In this document: piece after piece, positions 1 to 7,630 of the stretch
Position numbering within the stretch: the first letter of the stretch is position 1
Layout: the number at the start of each line of letters is the position of its first letter
Assembly (NCBI RefSeq): GCF_014200375.1
Contig: NZ_JACHBP010000001.1
Coordinates: 992,001-1,056,000, forward strand
DNA: 64,000 bases
DNA from: Terrimesophilobacter mesophilus
GTDB taxonomy: Bacteria; Actinomycetota; Actinomycetes; Actinomycetales; Microbacteriaceae
Direction of reading: 5' to 3'
Position numbers and translations under genes: made by a program
Notes under the pieces: model-generated
Databases searched by the model: none
What the model saw: only the letters and a program-made list of their open reading frames with translations
What the model was told of the DNA's origin: nothing

Positions 1-599
1 CGGTTGGCGACGAACCCCGGAGAATTCTTCACGACGACCGGCTGCTTCCCCGCCCGCGCCAAAAGCTCCACCACGGCGTCCACGACCGTCTGGGATGTCT
101 CCGCGCCCCGCACGACCTCGACGCACGGGATGACGTTCGCAGGATTGAACCAGTGCGTCCCGATCACCCGTTCGCGGTGCGGTACTCGAGCGGCGATGGC
201 GTCGATGTCGAGGGCGGAGGTGTTCGTCGCGAGTATCGCCGTCGGGCTGCTCGATTGCCCGAGCCTGGTCCAGATCGGCTCCTTGATGGCCAGCTGTTCC
301 GGCACCGCCTCGATGACCAGGTCCGCGGATGCGACCGCCGCCTCGAGTTCGGGTGCAAGCACCACCCGCGACAGGGCGGCCAGACGCGACTCCGGGGACA
401 GCTCCGGCGTGGCCAGCGCCGCGGCCTCGATCCGCTCCGCGAGGGCGTCCGCCGCCGCGGTATCCGACTCGACGACGGACACCGCATGGCCGGCGGTCGC
501 GAGGGCGAGTGCAATGCCCCGCCCCATGATGCCGCCGCCGATGACGGCGACGGACAACGGGTCGATCGTCTCTTCTGTGGACTTCTCTGTGGATCTCAT
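1..599 (-). CDS. 3-hydroxyacyl-CoA dehydrogenase, NAD-binding part (3' end outside window)
   Basis: About 199 codons are visible. The frame begins at an ATG at 599 and runs open off the left edge, so the C-terminal dimerisation domain is missing from view. The N-terminal Rossmann motif GGGIMG (residues 21-26), the VIEAVPE segment (about 95-101), the NTS serine (about 128) and the GTHWFNP segment with the catalytic-type histidine (149) are those of 3-hydroxyacyl-CoA dehydrogenases of beta-oxidation or butanoyl-CoA metabolism, which oxidise L-3-hydroxyacyl-CoA with NAD+. The start ATG overlaps the stop of the upstream folP homologue by 4 bp (ATGA), so the two are probably translated from one mRNA. 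The acyl chain length it prefers cannot be read from the sequence. Confidence 0.85.
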   Translation of the reverse strand, partial: MRSTEKSTEETIDPLSVAVIGGGIMGRGIALALATAGHAVSVVESDTAAADALAERIEAAALATPELSPESRLAALSRVVLAPELEAAVASADLVIEAVPEQLAIKEPIWTRLGQSSSPTAILATNTSALDIDAIAARVPHRERVIGTHWFNPANVIPCVEVVRGAETSQTVVDAVVELLARAGKQPVVVKNSPGFVAN

Positions 600-1501
600 C
601 CCATATTGTGCAGCGTCCAGGCCGGCTCCCGCCAACCGAGAATCGCCTCCGTCATACGCACGGCGGCAACGCTCGCCGGCACATCGTGCATCCGGATGAT
701 GCGCGCGCCCTCGACGATGCAGAACACCGCCGCCGCGAGCGAACCCTCGAGTCGTGCGCCCTGTTCGCGGTCGATCGTCTCCCCGATGAAATCCTTGTTG
801 GACACGGCGGCGAGCGTCGGATAGCCGAGCGCGACGATCTCGTGGAGACGCCGCGTCAGCTCGAGCGAGTGGTACGTGTTCTTGTTGAGGTCGTGCCCCG
901 GATCGACGATGATGCGTTCGTCCGGGATGCCGGCCGCCTGCGCACGTTCGATGCGGTCGCGCAGAAACGCGATGACGTCGTGAACGACATCGACGTATTC
1001 GGGCTTCGGCGGCTCCGCCCGCGGAGGCGACATGCTGTGGGTGAGCACGAGCGTCGCGCCGGTCGCGGCGACGGCGGATGCCATGTCCGGGTCGTACAGG
1101 CCGCTCGTGTCGTTGATGACGGCCGCCCCGGCCGCGATCGCCGCCGATGCCACCGCCGCGCTGAAGGTGTCGACCGAGATCACGACATCCGAGGCCGCGG
1201 CGATTGCCGCGACGACGGGCACGACCCTCTCGAGCTCCTCGTCGCGGGAGACGACAGGGCCGCGCCCGAACGGGACCCCGCCCACGTCGACCCAGTCCGC
1301 GCCATCCTTCACCGCCTGCAGGGACGCCGCCACCGCCTTGTCGAGCGCGAACGTCGAGCCTTTGTCGAAGAACGAGTCCGGTGTGCGGTTGATGACCGCC
1401 ATGACGGCGACCTCACGGTCGAAGTCGAAGGTCCGGGCGCCGATGCGGCGCACCTGGTTTTCTCTGGCCGGTGTCGCCATGGCCGAATCTGCAAAGCCCA
1501 T
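596..1501 (-). CDS. folP: FolP2-type dihydropteroate synthase homologue
   Basis: 301 aa with the pterin-binding TIM-barrel layout of dihydropteroate synthase. Visible motifs are NRTPDSFFDKG (about 38-48), DVGG (72-75), VDT (110-112), DPGHD (200-204) and SNKDFIGE (234-241). It departs from the folate enzyme at key places: NRTPDSF replaces NVTPDSF, and the GESTRPG loop after DVGG is replaced by VPFGRGP. These features match the FolP2 subfamily of mycobacteria, whose M. leprae member did not show synthase activity, rather than FolP1. Neighbours agree: no other folate gene is adjacent, and the gene is coupled to an acyl-CoA dehydrogenase. Met8 at 1480 is an alternative start; neither start has a strong ribosome-binding site. 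Confidence 0.8.
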   Translation of the reverse strand: MGFADSAMATPARENQVRRIGARTFDFDREVAVMAVINRTPDSFFDKGSTFALDKAVAASLQAVKDGADWVDVGGVPFGRGPVVSRDEELERVVPVVAAIAAASDVVISVDTFSAAVASAAIAAGAAVINDTSGLYDPDMASAVAATGATLVLTHSMSPPRAEPPKPEYVDVVHDVIAFLRDRIERAQAAGIPDERIIVDPGHDLNKNTYHSLELTRRLHEIVALGYPTLAAVSNKDFIGETIDREQGARLEGSLAAAVFCIVEGARIIRMHDVPASVAAVRMTEAILGWREPAWTLHNMG

Positions 1502-1534
1502 GGGCCGAATCTATCGCGACTTTCCCGAAACTTC

Positions 1535-1585
1535 TTGACGTCAAATGTGGAGCGGGTCTACGCTCCACAAGGTTCAGAACTGAAC
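1535..1585 (+). promoter_or_regulatory. Promoter with overlapping inverted repeats upstream of the large lipoprotein gene
   Basis: TTGACG (1535-1540) lies 18 bp before TACGCT (1559-1564), a plausible -35/-10 pair reading towards the lipoprotein gene. A perfect 9-bp inverted repeat, TGTGGAGCG at 1546-1554 and CGCTCCACA at 1561-1569 with a 6-nt loop, covers the spacer and the -10. A second one, GTTCAG-AA-CTGAAC at 1572-1585, follows and is trailed by TTTTCTT. The first could be an operator and the second an attenuator-like hairpin; both functions are inferred from position only. Confidence 0.5.
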
Positions 1586-1628
1586 TTTTCTTCTCCTCTG
1601 CCGACAATTCACGGGGGCCGACCGTCTC

Positions 1629-3995
1629 ATGATCCGTCGAATCAACATGGGCGGACGTTTCGCTGCCCTCGCCGTCATCGCCGCGCTCCTGCTCACCGGA
1701 TGTGTGCCAGGGCCGAACGCCAACGACGTCCACTCCGACACCAGCCTGTTCCTCGGGTCCCTCCCTGCTCCCGCTACCCTTCCGGATGCGCCCGACATCC
1801 CACCGTTCCCAACCCAGCCGGAGAACACCTCCAACACCAAGGCGATGACCGCCTACAACAAGGCGATGGACGATTACCAAAAGGCGTTCCAGGCGAACCA
1901 GGCCAAGGCGGATGCCCAGAAGGCCGCCGTCACGAAACTTGCGAAGACGGCCATGGCGGGAGGCGAGAAAGGTGTCGCCGCCTGGGAGTCCCTCCTCGTG
2001 ACGGCAGGAATCTCCGTGCTCGGCGGCGACGGGAAGCCGCTGACAGTGGGCGGCCAGACGGGGATGGGCTCGCCCATGACGGACGCCGACCTCCGGTTGC
2101 AGGCGCTCCTGGCCGCCACTCCAGGCGGACTCAGGCTCACCGACCTCGCCGACACCCTGAGCGTCGCCTTCGGCATGACCGGAGCAGACCTGACGCCGAT
2201 CCTCTACACGGAGCTCAACAACATCCCCGATCTCGGCTTCCGCCTTGTCCTCTGGTCCGTCGGGCCCGGGCTGATCGATGGAAATAAGTTCCTTCCCGTC
2301 GACCAGGTCGAGTTGTCCTGGGCGCAGGTGGGATTGATCGTGCACCGGTTGGCAGATGAGATCCTCATGTCCACGGTCATCACCGCGGGCGCCGCCGGTG
2401 ACGAATCAATCCCCAGCGCGGATGCCGCAGTTCTACAGGTGGACACTGCGTCGTTCCACCATTCCCTCCCGGCGGCGGTCTCACACCGGCCGTGCGAGAA
2501 CACGGATGACCCGATGAAGCAGGAGGTCCTGAATCAAAAGATCAAGGAAGTGAATTTCGGTTTCGACCAGATCCTGGAAACCGTGAGCAAGTGGGAGGAT
2601 TCCGCCGCCGCCACCGGAGCGGAGATCCTTGGCAAGACGCTCAACATCGTCCGCACTCTGACCTCGTACGCGAACCTGCTCGCCAAGATGTCCTCGATCC
2701 ACGCCAGGTTCTCGCTCTCCGACCCGCCGCTCGTTCGCACCAAGGAGATGGTTCCGGGAGAGATCAGCGATCTCACGATCACGTACAGCTATGACGACGA
2801 CAGTTGGGGCAAGATTCGCGAATGCATCAACAGCTCCTTGAAGTATGCGGGGCTGGAGATTCCAGGTAAACCCCTCGATGCACCCTCCGGTATCGACGTG
2901 CAGCTCTCCACGACGGACCCCTCCGTGCTGCGGGTCGGCGACGGAAAGGGTGGGAACAAACCTGTCAACGCCGATGAGACGGACAGCAATGGTGTCGCCC
3001 GGTTCAAGCTCTCCGGTGCGCCGCAGAAGGACCGCATCCCGGACCGGGCGAAGCCGAAGAACCTCTCGATCGACGTCCATGCCCTGTCGGATCTCAAGTC
3101 GAGCGATTTCTTCAAGGACGTCACGTCGGTTCCCTGGGATGCCGTGGACGCGTTCGGCACCGGCGGGCTCAGCCTGATTCCCGAGATGCTCGGTCGCACG
3201 AAGTTCATCACCTTCACGGAGTCGATCCCGGTTCAGGATTGGGACCTCATCGCCCAATTCCAGGCGTCGGCGAAGGGCAAGATCACCGTCCATCGTGCGA
3301 GCAACGTGGACTGGCAGGGATGTGGTGGATATTCGCTCATCAACCGTTCGACCGACGCCACGTCGACGTTCACGACGCCGGAGACGGCGGTTACGGCAGC
3401 ACTACTCAGCAACGACTTCGGGGACTACGGCGACCAGGCGTTCGTGTTCTACCCAAAGGGCGCGAGCTTTTCAGCGTTCGACTTCGGGAATGGGGACGGG
3501 TTGCAGATGTTCGGCCTGCTGGCCGAGTACTCGACCAACAAGACCACTGCCGCGCCGGCCACGGGAGATCAGCCGGAGCGGAAATTGGAAGACTGTGACG
3601 GTGCCGGTGGCGGCGGTGGCCAGCACTCCGATCCGGAACCGCAGGACTGCGGTGTCCGCACCTATGCGATGGACCTCAACGTCACCATGCCCTCCCCGCG
3701 CCACCTTTTCGTCTCGGGTCAACAGTCCGACGAACACGGCCTGTGGAAGAACTGCGGAGACGGCCTCGTCCCCAACGACCCGACCGTAGCGCCCAGCATG
3801 CAATCGTGCGCCGCCCCACAATCCAAGGGTGGGAAGGTTCCATCGATCGACGACCTCTTCGATCCATCGAAGACGAAGTTCACGATCACCGGCTCCTACA
3901 GCTGCATTCGAAATGACCCGGGGCAGCTCGACCAGGTGTACTACAACTGGACGCTCACCCTGTGTCGGATCGTGGACGGGAAACCGCAGTGCTAG
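1629..3995 (+). CDS. Large predicted lipoprotein of unknown function
   Basis: 788 aa. The first 25 residues are a lipoprotein signal peptide (RRINMGGR, then a hydrophobic run, then lipobox LLTGC with Cys25), so the mature protein is probably anchored on the outer face of the membrane. A lysine/alanine-rich stretch at about 78-115 looks helical or coiled-coil. A segment around residues 415-480 has the alternating polar character of a beta-sandwich (Ig-like) insert. The last 250 residues hold a GGGGG linker and about eight cysteines, suggesting disulfides. I do not recognise a family. It stands alone, divergent from folP and convergent with the ferredoxin reductase. An alternative start is Met7 at 1647. 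Confidence 0.75.
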   Translation: MIRRINMGGRFAALAVIAALLLTGCVPGPNANDVHSDTSLFLGSLPAPATLPDAPDIPPFPTQPENTSNTKAMTAYNKAMDDYQKAFQANQAKADAQKAAVTKLAKTAMAGGEKGVAAWESLLVTAGISVLGGDGKPLTVGGQTGMGSPMTDADLRLQALLAATPGGLRLTDLADTLSVAFGMTGADLTPILYTELNNIPDLGFRLVLWSVGPGLIDGNKFLPVDQVELSWAQVGLIVHRLADEILMSTVITAGAAGDESIPSADAAVLQVDTASFHHSLPAAVSHRPCENTDDPMKQEVLNQKIKEVNFGFDQILETVSKWEDSAAATGAEILGKTLNIVRTLTSYANLLAKMSSIHARFSLSDPPLVRTKEMVPGEISDLTITYSYDDDSWGKIRECINSSLKYAGLEIPGKPLDAPSGIDVQLSTTDPSVLRVGDGKGGNKPVNADETDSNGVARFKLSGAPQKDRIPDRAKPKNLSIDVHALSDLKSSDFFKDVTSVPWDAVDAFGTGGLSLIPEMLGRTKFITFTESIPVQDWDLIAQFQASAKGKITVHRASNVDWQGCGGYSLINRSTDATSTFTTPETAVTAALLSNDFGDYGDQAFVFYPKGASFSAFDFGNGDGLQMFGLLAEYSTNKTTAAPATGDQPERKLEDCDGAGGGGGQHSDPEPQDCGVRTYAMDLNVTMPSPRHLFVSGQQSDEHGLWKNCGDGLVPNDPTVAPSMQSCAAPQSKGGKVPSIDDLFDPSKTKFTITGSYSCIRNDPGQLDQVYYNWTLTLCRIVDGKPQC

Positions 3996-4013
3996 TCAGC
4001 TCATCGCGCTGAC
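3995..4013. terminator. Small stem-loop between convergent genes
   Basis: GTCAGC (3995-4000) and GCTGAC (4008-4013) form a perfect 6-bp stem with a 7-nt loop in the 20-bp gap between the convergent lipoprotein and reductase genes. There is no T-tract, so termination is only a guess from position. Confidence 0.3.
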
Positions 4014-4015
4014 GT

Positions 4016-5275
4016 TCACAGTGTCTCGAGAGGAACCGACTCGTCGGCGAGGCGCGCCTCGTCCATGACCTTGCCCTCGCGGATGATCCGCTGCACCTGC
4101 TCGTTGACATCCCAGACGTTCACGTTCATGCCGGCGACGACGCGGTCGTCCTTGAGCCAGAACGCCACGAACTCGCGCTTGTCGCGGTCGCCGCGGTAGA
4201 CGATCTTCGCTCCCCTGGTCATCGGGCCGTAGCCCGAATACTCCATGCCCAGGTCGTACTGGTCGGTGTAGAAGTACGGGATGTCCTCGAAGCTCTCGTC
4301 CTGTCCGAGCATCCCCCGCGCGGCGGCCGGCCCCTCGTTGAGGGCGTTCGCCCAGTGCTCGCTGCGCAGCCGCATGTTGGCGAGCGGATGGAACGCGTTC
4401 GCGACATCCCCCGCAGCGTAGATGTCGGGGTTGCTGGTCTGCATCGACTGGTCGACGACGATGCCGTTCTCCGTCATGATCCCCGCGTCGTCCGCGAGCG
4501 CGACGTTCGGCACCGCGCCGACGCCGATGAGGACGATGTCCCCCGGGATGACCTCGCCGGTGTTGAGCTGCACACCGGAGACCTTCCCGTGGCTGCCGAG
4601 GATCTTGTCGACGACGACGGACATCCGCAGGTTCACGCCGTGCTCCTTGTGCAGCTCGGCGAACATCGTGCCCAGCTCGTCGCCCAGTGCGCCCGCGAGC
4701 GGGATGGGAACCTGCTCGAGGATCGTCACCTCGTTTCCGAGCGTGCGCGCCGTGGCGCCGACCTCCATGCCGATCCACCCGGAGCCGATGAGCACGAGGT
4801 TCCGCCCGCCGCCGGCGAGCTCCTTGTGGAGTGCCCTCGAATCATCGAGCGTGCGAAGGTAGTGCACGCCGCCCAGCTCTGCGCCATCGATTGTGAGCAA
4901 CCGCGGCGAGGAACCGGTCGCCAGCAGGAGCTTGTCGTAGTGAAGCGGCTTGCCGCCGGAGATCGTGACCTCGTGGGCCAGGGAGTTCACGCCGTAGGCC
5001 TTCGTGCCCGTCATCAAGTCGATGTTGTTCTCCGCGTACCACTCCTCGGGGTGCACGTAGACGGCATCCAGCCCGTCGGAGCCGTTCAGGTAACCCTTGG
5101 ACAGCGGTGGCCGGATGTAGGGTGCGTGAGCCTCCTTCGCGATGAGCTGGATCGTCCCGGTGAACCCCTGCTTCCGCAGCTCCTCAGCAGCGGAGACACC
5201 GGCGAGACCGCCGCCGATGATGATGAAGTTCTTCGTGTCCGACGTCGTATCCGTGTTCGTCATGCCTGTCGTCAT
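4016..5275 (-). CDS. FAD-dependent ferredoxin/rubredoxin-type reductase
   Basis: 419 aa. Two dinucleotide-binding folds are visible: FAD motif GGGLAG at 21-26 and NAD(P)H motif GSGWIG at 164-169. The second FAD-contacting motif YAAGD is near 286-290, and a C-terminal reductase domain starts at about 320. This is the layout of NAD(P)H:ferredoxin reductases serving oxygenases or rubredoxin; the partner is not encoded here. The gene lies 25 bp downstream of folE and shares its promoter. The first ATG follows GAGAGAAG with almost no spacing, so Met5 at 5263, which has normal spacing, may be the true start. Link to GTP cyclohydrolase is unusual and suggests control by the divergent regulator. Confidence 0.85.
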   Translation of the reverse strand: MTTGMTNTDTTSDTKNFIIIGGGLAGVSAAEELRKQGFTGTIQLIAKEAHAPYIRPPLSKGYLNGSDGLDAVYVHPEEWYAENNIDLMTGTKAYGVNSLAHEVTISGGKPLHYDKLLLATGSSPRLLTIDGAELGGVHYLRTLDDSRALHKELAGGGRNLVLIGSGWIGMEVGATARTLGNEVTILEQVPIPLAGALGDELGTMFAELHKEHGVNLRMSVVVDKILGSHGKVSGVQLNTGEVIPGDIVLIGVGAVPNVALADDAGIMTENGIVVDQSMQTSNPDIYAAGDVANAFHPLANMRLRSEHWANALNEGPAAARGMLGQDESFEDIPYFYTDQYDLGMEYSGYGPMTRGAKIVYRGDRDKREFVAFWLKDDRVVAGMNVNVWDVNEQVQRIIREGKVMDEARLADESVPLETL

Positions 5276-5300
5276 CTTCTCTCAGTGATGGATGTCGTAC

Positions 5301-5927
5301 TCACGCCGTGAGGTCCCCGGCGAGCCTGAACTGGCGTCGCATCGGGTTGTCCTTCGACAGTACGCCGGTGAATGATGTGGTCGTCGTCATGGCCCCCGCA
5401 GCCTGCGCGCCGCGCATGGTCATGCACAGGTGCTCGGCCTCCAGCACGACCCCGACGCCGCGCGGGGCGAGTTGTTCGGTGAGGTATGCCGAGATCTGCT
5501 GCGTGAGCCTCTCCTGCACCTGCAGGTCGCGCGAGAACAGTTCGACGACGCGCGCGAGCTTGGAGAGCCCGACGATGCGATCGCCTGGGACGTATCCGAT
5601 GTGGGCGACGCCGCGGAACGGCAGCAGGTGGTGCTCGCACAGCGAGTGGAAGGGGATATCCCGAACGATCACGAGCTCCTCGTAGCCTTCGTCGTTCGGG
5701 AAAGTCGTCATGGTGAAGTCGCGGGGCGTGAGCATCTCCAGGAGGCTCGCAGCGACACGGCGAGGCGTCTCGACGAGGTGCGCGCTCGTCACGTCCCGCC
5801 CGAGGGCGGAGAGCAGTTCTGCGACGGCGTTCTCAGCCCGCACCTGCTGATCGTTGATGTCGATCGCGTGGAGCGGCGCCGGCATCCGCTCGTCGTCGTT
5901 CGCCTCGTGCAACGTCGCCTGGCTCAT
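5301..5927 (-). CDS. folE: GTP cyclohydrolase I
   Basis: 208 aa, the usual length for the homodecameric enzyme that converts GTP to 7,8-dihydroneopterin triphosphate, first step of tetrahydrofolate and pterin synthesis. The zinc and catalytic residues are intact: SLCEHHLLPF supplies Cys97, His99 and His100, and HLCMTMRG supplies Cys168. A good ribosome-binding site (AGGAG) precedes the ATG. In related actinobacteria folE usually lies with ftsH, folB and folK; here it is isolated from them and paired with a flavin reductase under a divergent, regulator-facing promoter, so this may be a second, conditionally expressed copy. That cannot be tested inside the window. Confidence 0.93.
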   Translation of the reverse strand: MSQATLHEANDDERMPAPLHAIDINDQQVRAENAVAELLSALGRDVTSAHLVETPRRVAASLLEMLTPRDFTMTTFPNDEGYEELVIVRDIPFHSLCEHHLLPFRGVAHIGYVPGDRIVGLSKLARVVELFSRDLQVQERLTQQISAYLTEQLAPRGVGVVLEAEHLCMTMRGAQAAGAMTTTTSFTGVLSKDNPMRRQFRLAGDLTA

Positions 5928-5957
5928 GACCGCTCCTCTTCTTCGCCTCTGTCTCTG

Positions 5958-6011
5958 AGATTACGACCCGGCGAATTCTTTTGTCAAGTTTTACTGTTTT
6001 AGAAGTATGAT
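5958..6011. promoter_or_regulatory. Overlapping divergent promoters of folE and its putative regulator
   Basis: On the minus strand a perfect TTGACA (5987-5982) lies 18 bp from TAATCT (5963-5958), reading into folE. On the plus strand TTGTCA (5981-5986), overlapping the former, lies 19 bp from TATGAT (6006-6011); the expected start point coincides with the regulator's ATG at 6018, so that mRNA is probably leaderless. The shared -35 region is AT-rich compared with the surroundings. The overlap means one bound repressor could control both directions. Confidence 0.65.
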
Positions 6012-6017
6012 GGTGGC

Positions 6018-6680
6018 ATGAACGATTCGAGAACCGAGCAGATCTCCGCCGTCGCCGCGATCAGCGATCCGCAACGCCGCGCCCTGCTCGAATTCGTCAG
6101 CCGAAACGGCGACGCCGTCACGAGGGATGAAGCAGCCACTGCTACCGGGATGCCGCGCAGCACCGCCGCATTCCACCTCGACCGGCTCGTGAGCGAGGGT
6201 GTGCTGGAGGCCGACTTCAAGCGTCTCAGCGGCAAGACCGGTCCGGGGTCCGGTCGACCCTCGAAGCTCTACCGGCGAGCGGGAGGAGAGATCAACGTCT
6301 CCATTCCCGCTCGCCGGTACGAGCTCGCCGGCGACATGCTCGCTGCGGCTGTCGAGGAGTCCGACCGCACGGGCGCGCCGGTGCGCACGGTCCTCGCGAC
6401 GATCTCCTCGGCGACAGGACGGGAGATCGGCGCTGCGGCCGGGTCCCTGGATGCTGCGCTCGAGTCCTGCGGCTACGAACCGCGCGACGACGGCGAAGGC
6501 GGCCTCGTACTCACGAACTGCCCTTTCCACAAGCTCGCCACCAACCACACCGACGTCATCTGCAGCGCGAACGTGGCGTTGCTCCAGGGAGTCGCCGATG
6601 GCGCCGCTGAAGGCGAGCGCTCCGTCGAATTCGTCCAACCCAGCAACGGATGCTGCTGCGTGCGCATCACGGCCCCCTAG
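6018..6680 (+). CDS. Winged-helix regulator with C-terminal cysteine/histidine cluster (COG2345-like)
   Basis: 220 aa. Residues about 12-85 form an ArsR/MarR-like winged helix (SDPQRRALLEFV, then MPRSTAAFHLDRLVSEG as recognition helix). The C-terminal half carries NCPFHKLA (Cys168, His171), His177, Cys182 and a closing GCCC (Cys212-214). This layout occurs in COG2345 regulators, including SufR-type iron-sulfur repressors, so a cluster- or metal-sensing role is likely. The gene is divergent from folE and shares its promoter region, so those genes are the likely target. No suf genes are nearby, which argues against it being SufR itself. Its stop overlaps the stop of the small convergent gene by 3 bp. 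Confidence 0.75.
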   Translation: MNDSRTEQISAVAAISDPQRRALLEFVSRNGDAVTRDEAATATGMPRSTAAFHLDRLVSEGVLEADFKRLSGKTGPGSGRPSKLYRRAGGEINVSIPARRYELAGDMLAAAVEESDRTGAPVRTVLATISSATGREIGAAAGSLDAALESCGYEPRDDGEGGLVLTNCPFHKLATNHTDVICSANVALLQGVADGAAEGERSVEFVQPSNGCCCVRITAP

Positions 6681-6814
6681 GCGGCCACCACCGCCGCGCC
6701 GCAGCGCCAGCAGGTGGCCGGCAACGCGCCATCGATGAGCGCTCCGCACTCGTCGCACACGTGCTCGAGCCAGCAGACCGGGTCGCCGGTGGACGTGAAT
6801 TCCTCGCCATCCAT
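6677..6814 (-). CDS. Small zinc-ribbon-like protein, 45 aa
   Basis: An ATG at 6814 opens a 45-codon frame ending at TAG (6679-6677), inside the CTAG shared with the end of the upstream convergent gene. The product has two CxxC knuckles, CDEC and CWRC, about 13 residues apart, the spacing of a single zinc ribbon, plus an acidic N-terminus (MDGEEF). It is too short for most gene callers. The codons use G/C in third position like true genes here. Function is unknown; many such single-knuckle proteins bind RNA, DNA or partner proteins. Confidence 0.6.
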   Translation of the reverse strand: MDGEEFTSTGDPVCWLEHVCDECGALIDGALPATCWRCGAAVVAA

Positions 6815-6877
6815 GACTCCATTGTGCACCCGGCCCGCCGGACCAGGCACTCAGGAATCATTCAGCGAACGCGCAGA

Positions 6878-6883
6878 TACTGT
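6878..6883 (+). promoter_or_regulatory. Possible -10 element giving a leaderless response-regulator mRNA
   Basis: TACTGT at 6878-6883 lies only 5 bp before the ATG at 6889 and no ribosome-binding site is present. The same arrangement (TACGCT at 54278-54283 before the GTG at 54290) precedes the first pstS, so leaderless initiation is likely at both. Confidence 0.4.
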
Positions 6884-6888
6884 AGGGC

Positions 6889-7581
6889 ATGAGCGACGGA
6901 CCGAAGATTCTCATTGTCGATGACGAGCCCAACATCCGGGACCTGCTGACCACGAGCCTGCGCTTCGCGAAGTTCGCGGTGCGGGCTGTCGGTAACGGTG
7001 CCCAGGCGATCTCCGCCGTGCTGGAGGAGGAGCCGGATCTCATCATCCTCGACGTCATGCTTCCGGACATGAACGGATTCGGCGTCACCAAAAGGTTGCG
7101 CGCAAGCGGGTACACCGCCCCCATCCTGTTCCTCACCGCGAAGGATGACACGGAGGACAAGATCACCGGCCTCACCGTCGGCGGTGACGACTACGTGACG
7201 AAGCCGTTCAGCCTCGACGAGATCGTCGCCCGCATCAAGGCGATCCTGCGCCGCACGATGGCGGACGAAGAGGACGCGATCATCCGCTCCGGCGATCTCA
7301 CGATGGACCAGGACACGCACGAGGTCACGATCGGCGACACCCAGGTGGAGCTCAGCCCGACCGAGTTCAAACTGCTGCGGTACCTCATGCTGAACCCCAA
7401 CCGGGTCCTCAGCAAGGCGCAGATCCTCGATCACGTGTGGGAGTACGACTTCAACGGGGATGCGGGGATCGTCGAGTCCTACATCTCCTACCTTCGCCGC
7501 AAGCTCGACCAGTACTCTGACGAGCCGGTCATCCAGACGAAGCGCGGCTTCGGATACATGCTCAAAGCGACGAAGGCCTGA
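6889..7581 (+). CDS. OmpR-family response regulator
   Basis: 230 aa. The receiver has the acidic pair Asp11/Asp12, phospho-acceptor Asp55 (LILDVMLP) and a KPFS lysine near 104, so it is competent for phosphorylation. The C-terminal winged helix (about 130-228) contains the ELSPTEFKLLRYL and RRGF-type wing residues typical of OmpR/PhoB regulators. It is followed 49 bp downstream by its sensor kinase. Sequence resembles the TcrA/PrrA group of actinobacterial regulators, but no target or stimulus is evident from the neighbours. Confidence 0.9.
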   Translation: MSDGPKILIVDDEPNIRDLLTTSLRFAKFAVRAVGNGAQAISAVLEEEPDLIILDVMLPDMNGFGVTKRLRASGYTAPILFLTAKDDTEDKITGLTVGGDDYVTKPFSLDEIVARIKAILRRTMADEEDAIIRSGDLTMDQDTHEVTIGDTQVELSPTEFKLLRYLMLNPNRVLSKAQILDHVWEYDFNGDAGIVESYISYLRRKLDQYSDEPVIQTKRGFGYMLKATKA

Positions 7582-7630
7582 CCTGCCCTCACGGGCGCTT
7601 CGCGGTGATACCGGTTAGCCTGATCTCCTG

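Noticed and set aside
608..2287. A long plus-strand frame opposite folP and into the lipoprotein gene
   Set aside because: It crosses the folP start and the divergent promoter, and its translation is Arg/His-rich noise.
6018..6680. SufR, repressor of the suf operon
   Set aside because: The cysteine pattern is similar, but no suf genes are nearby; only a COG2345-like assignment is supported.
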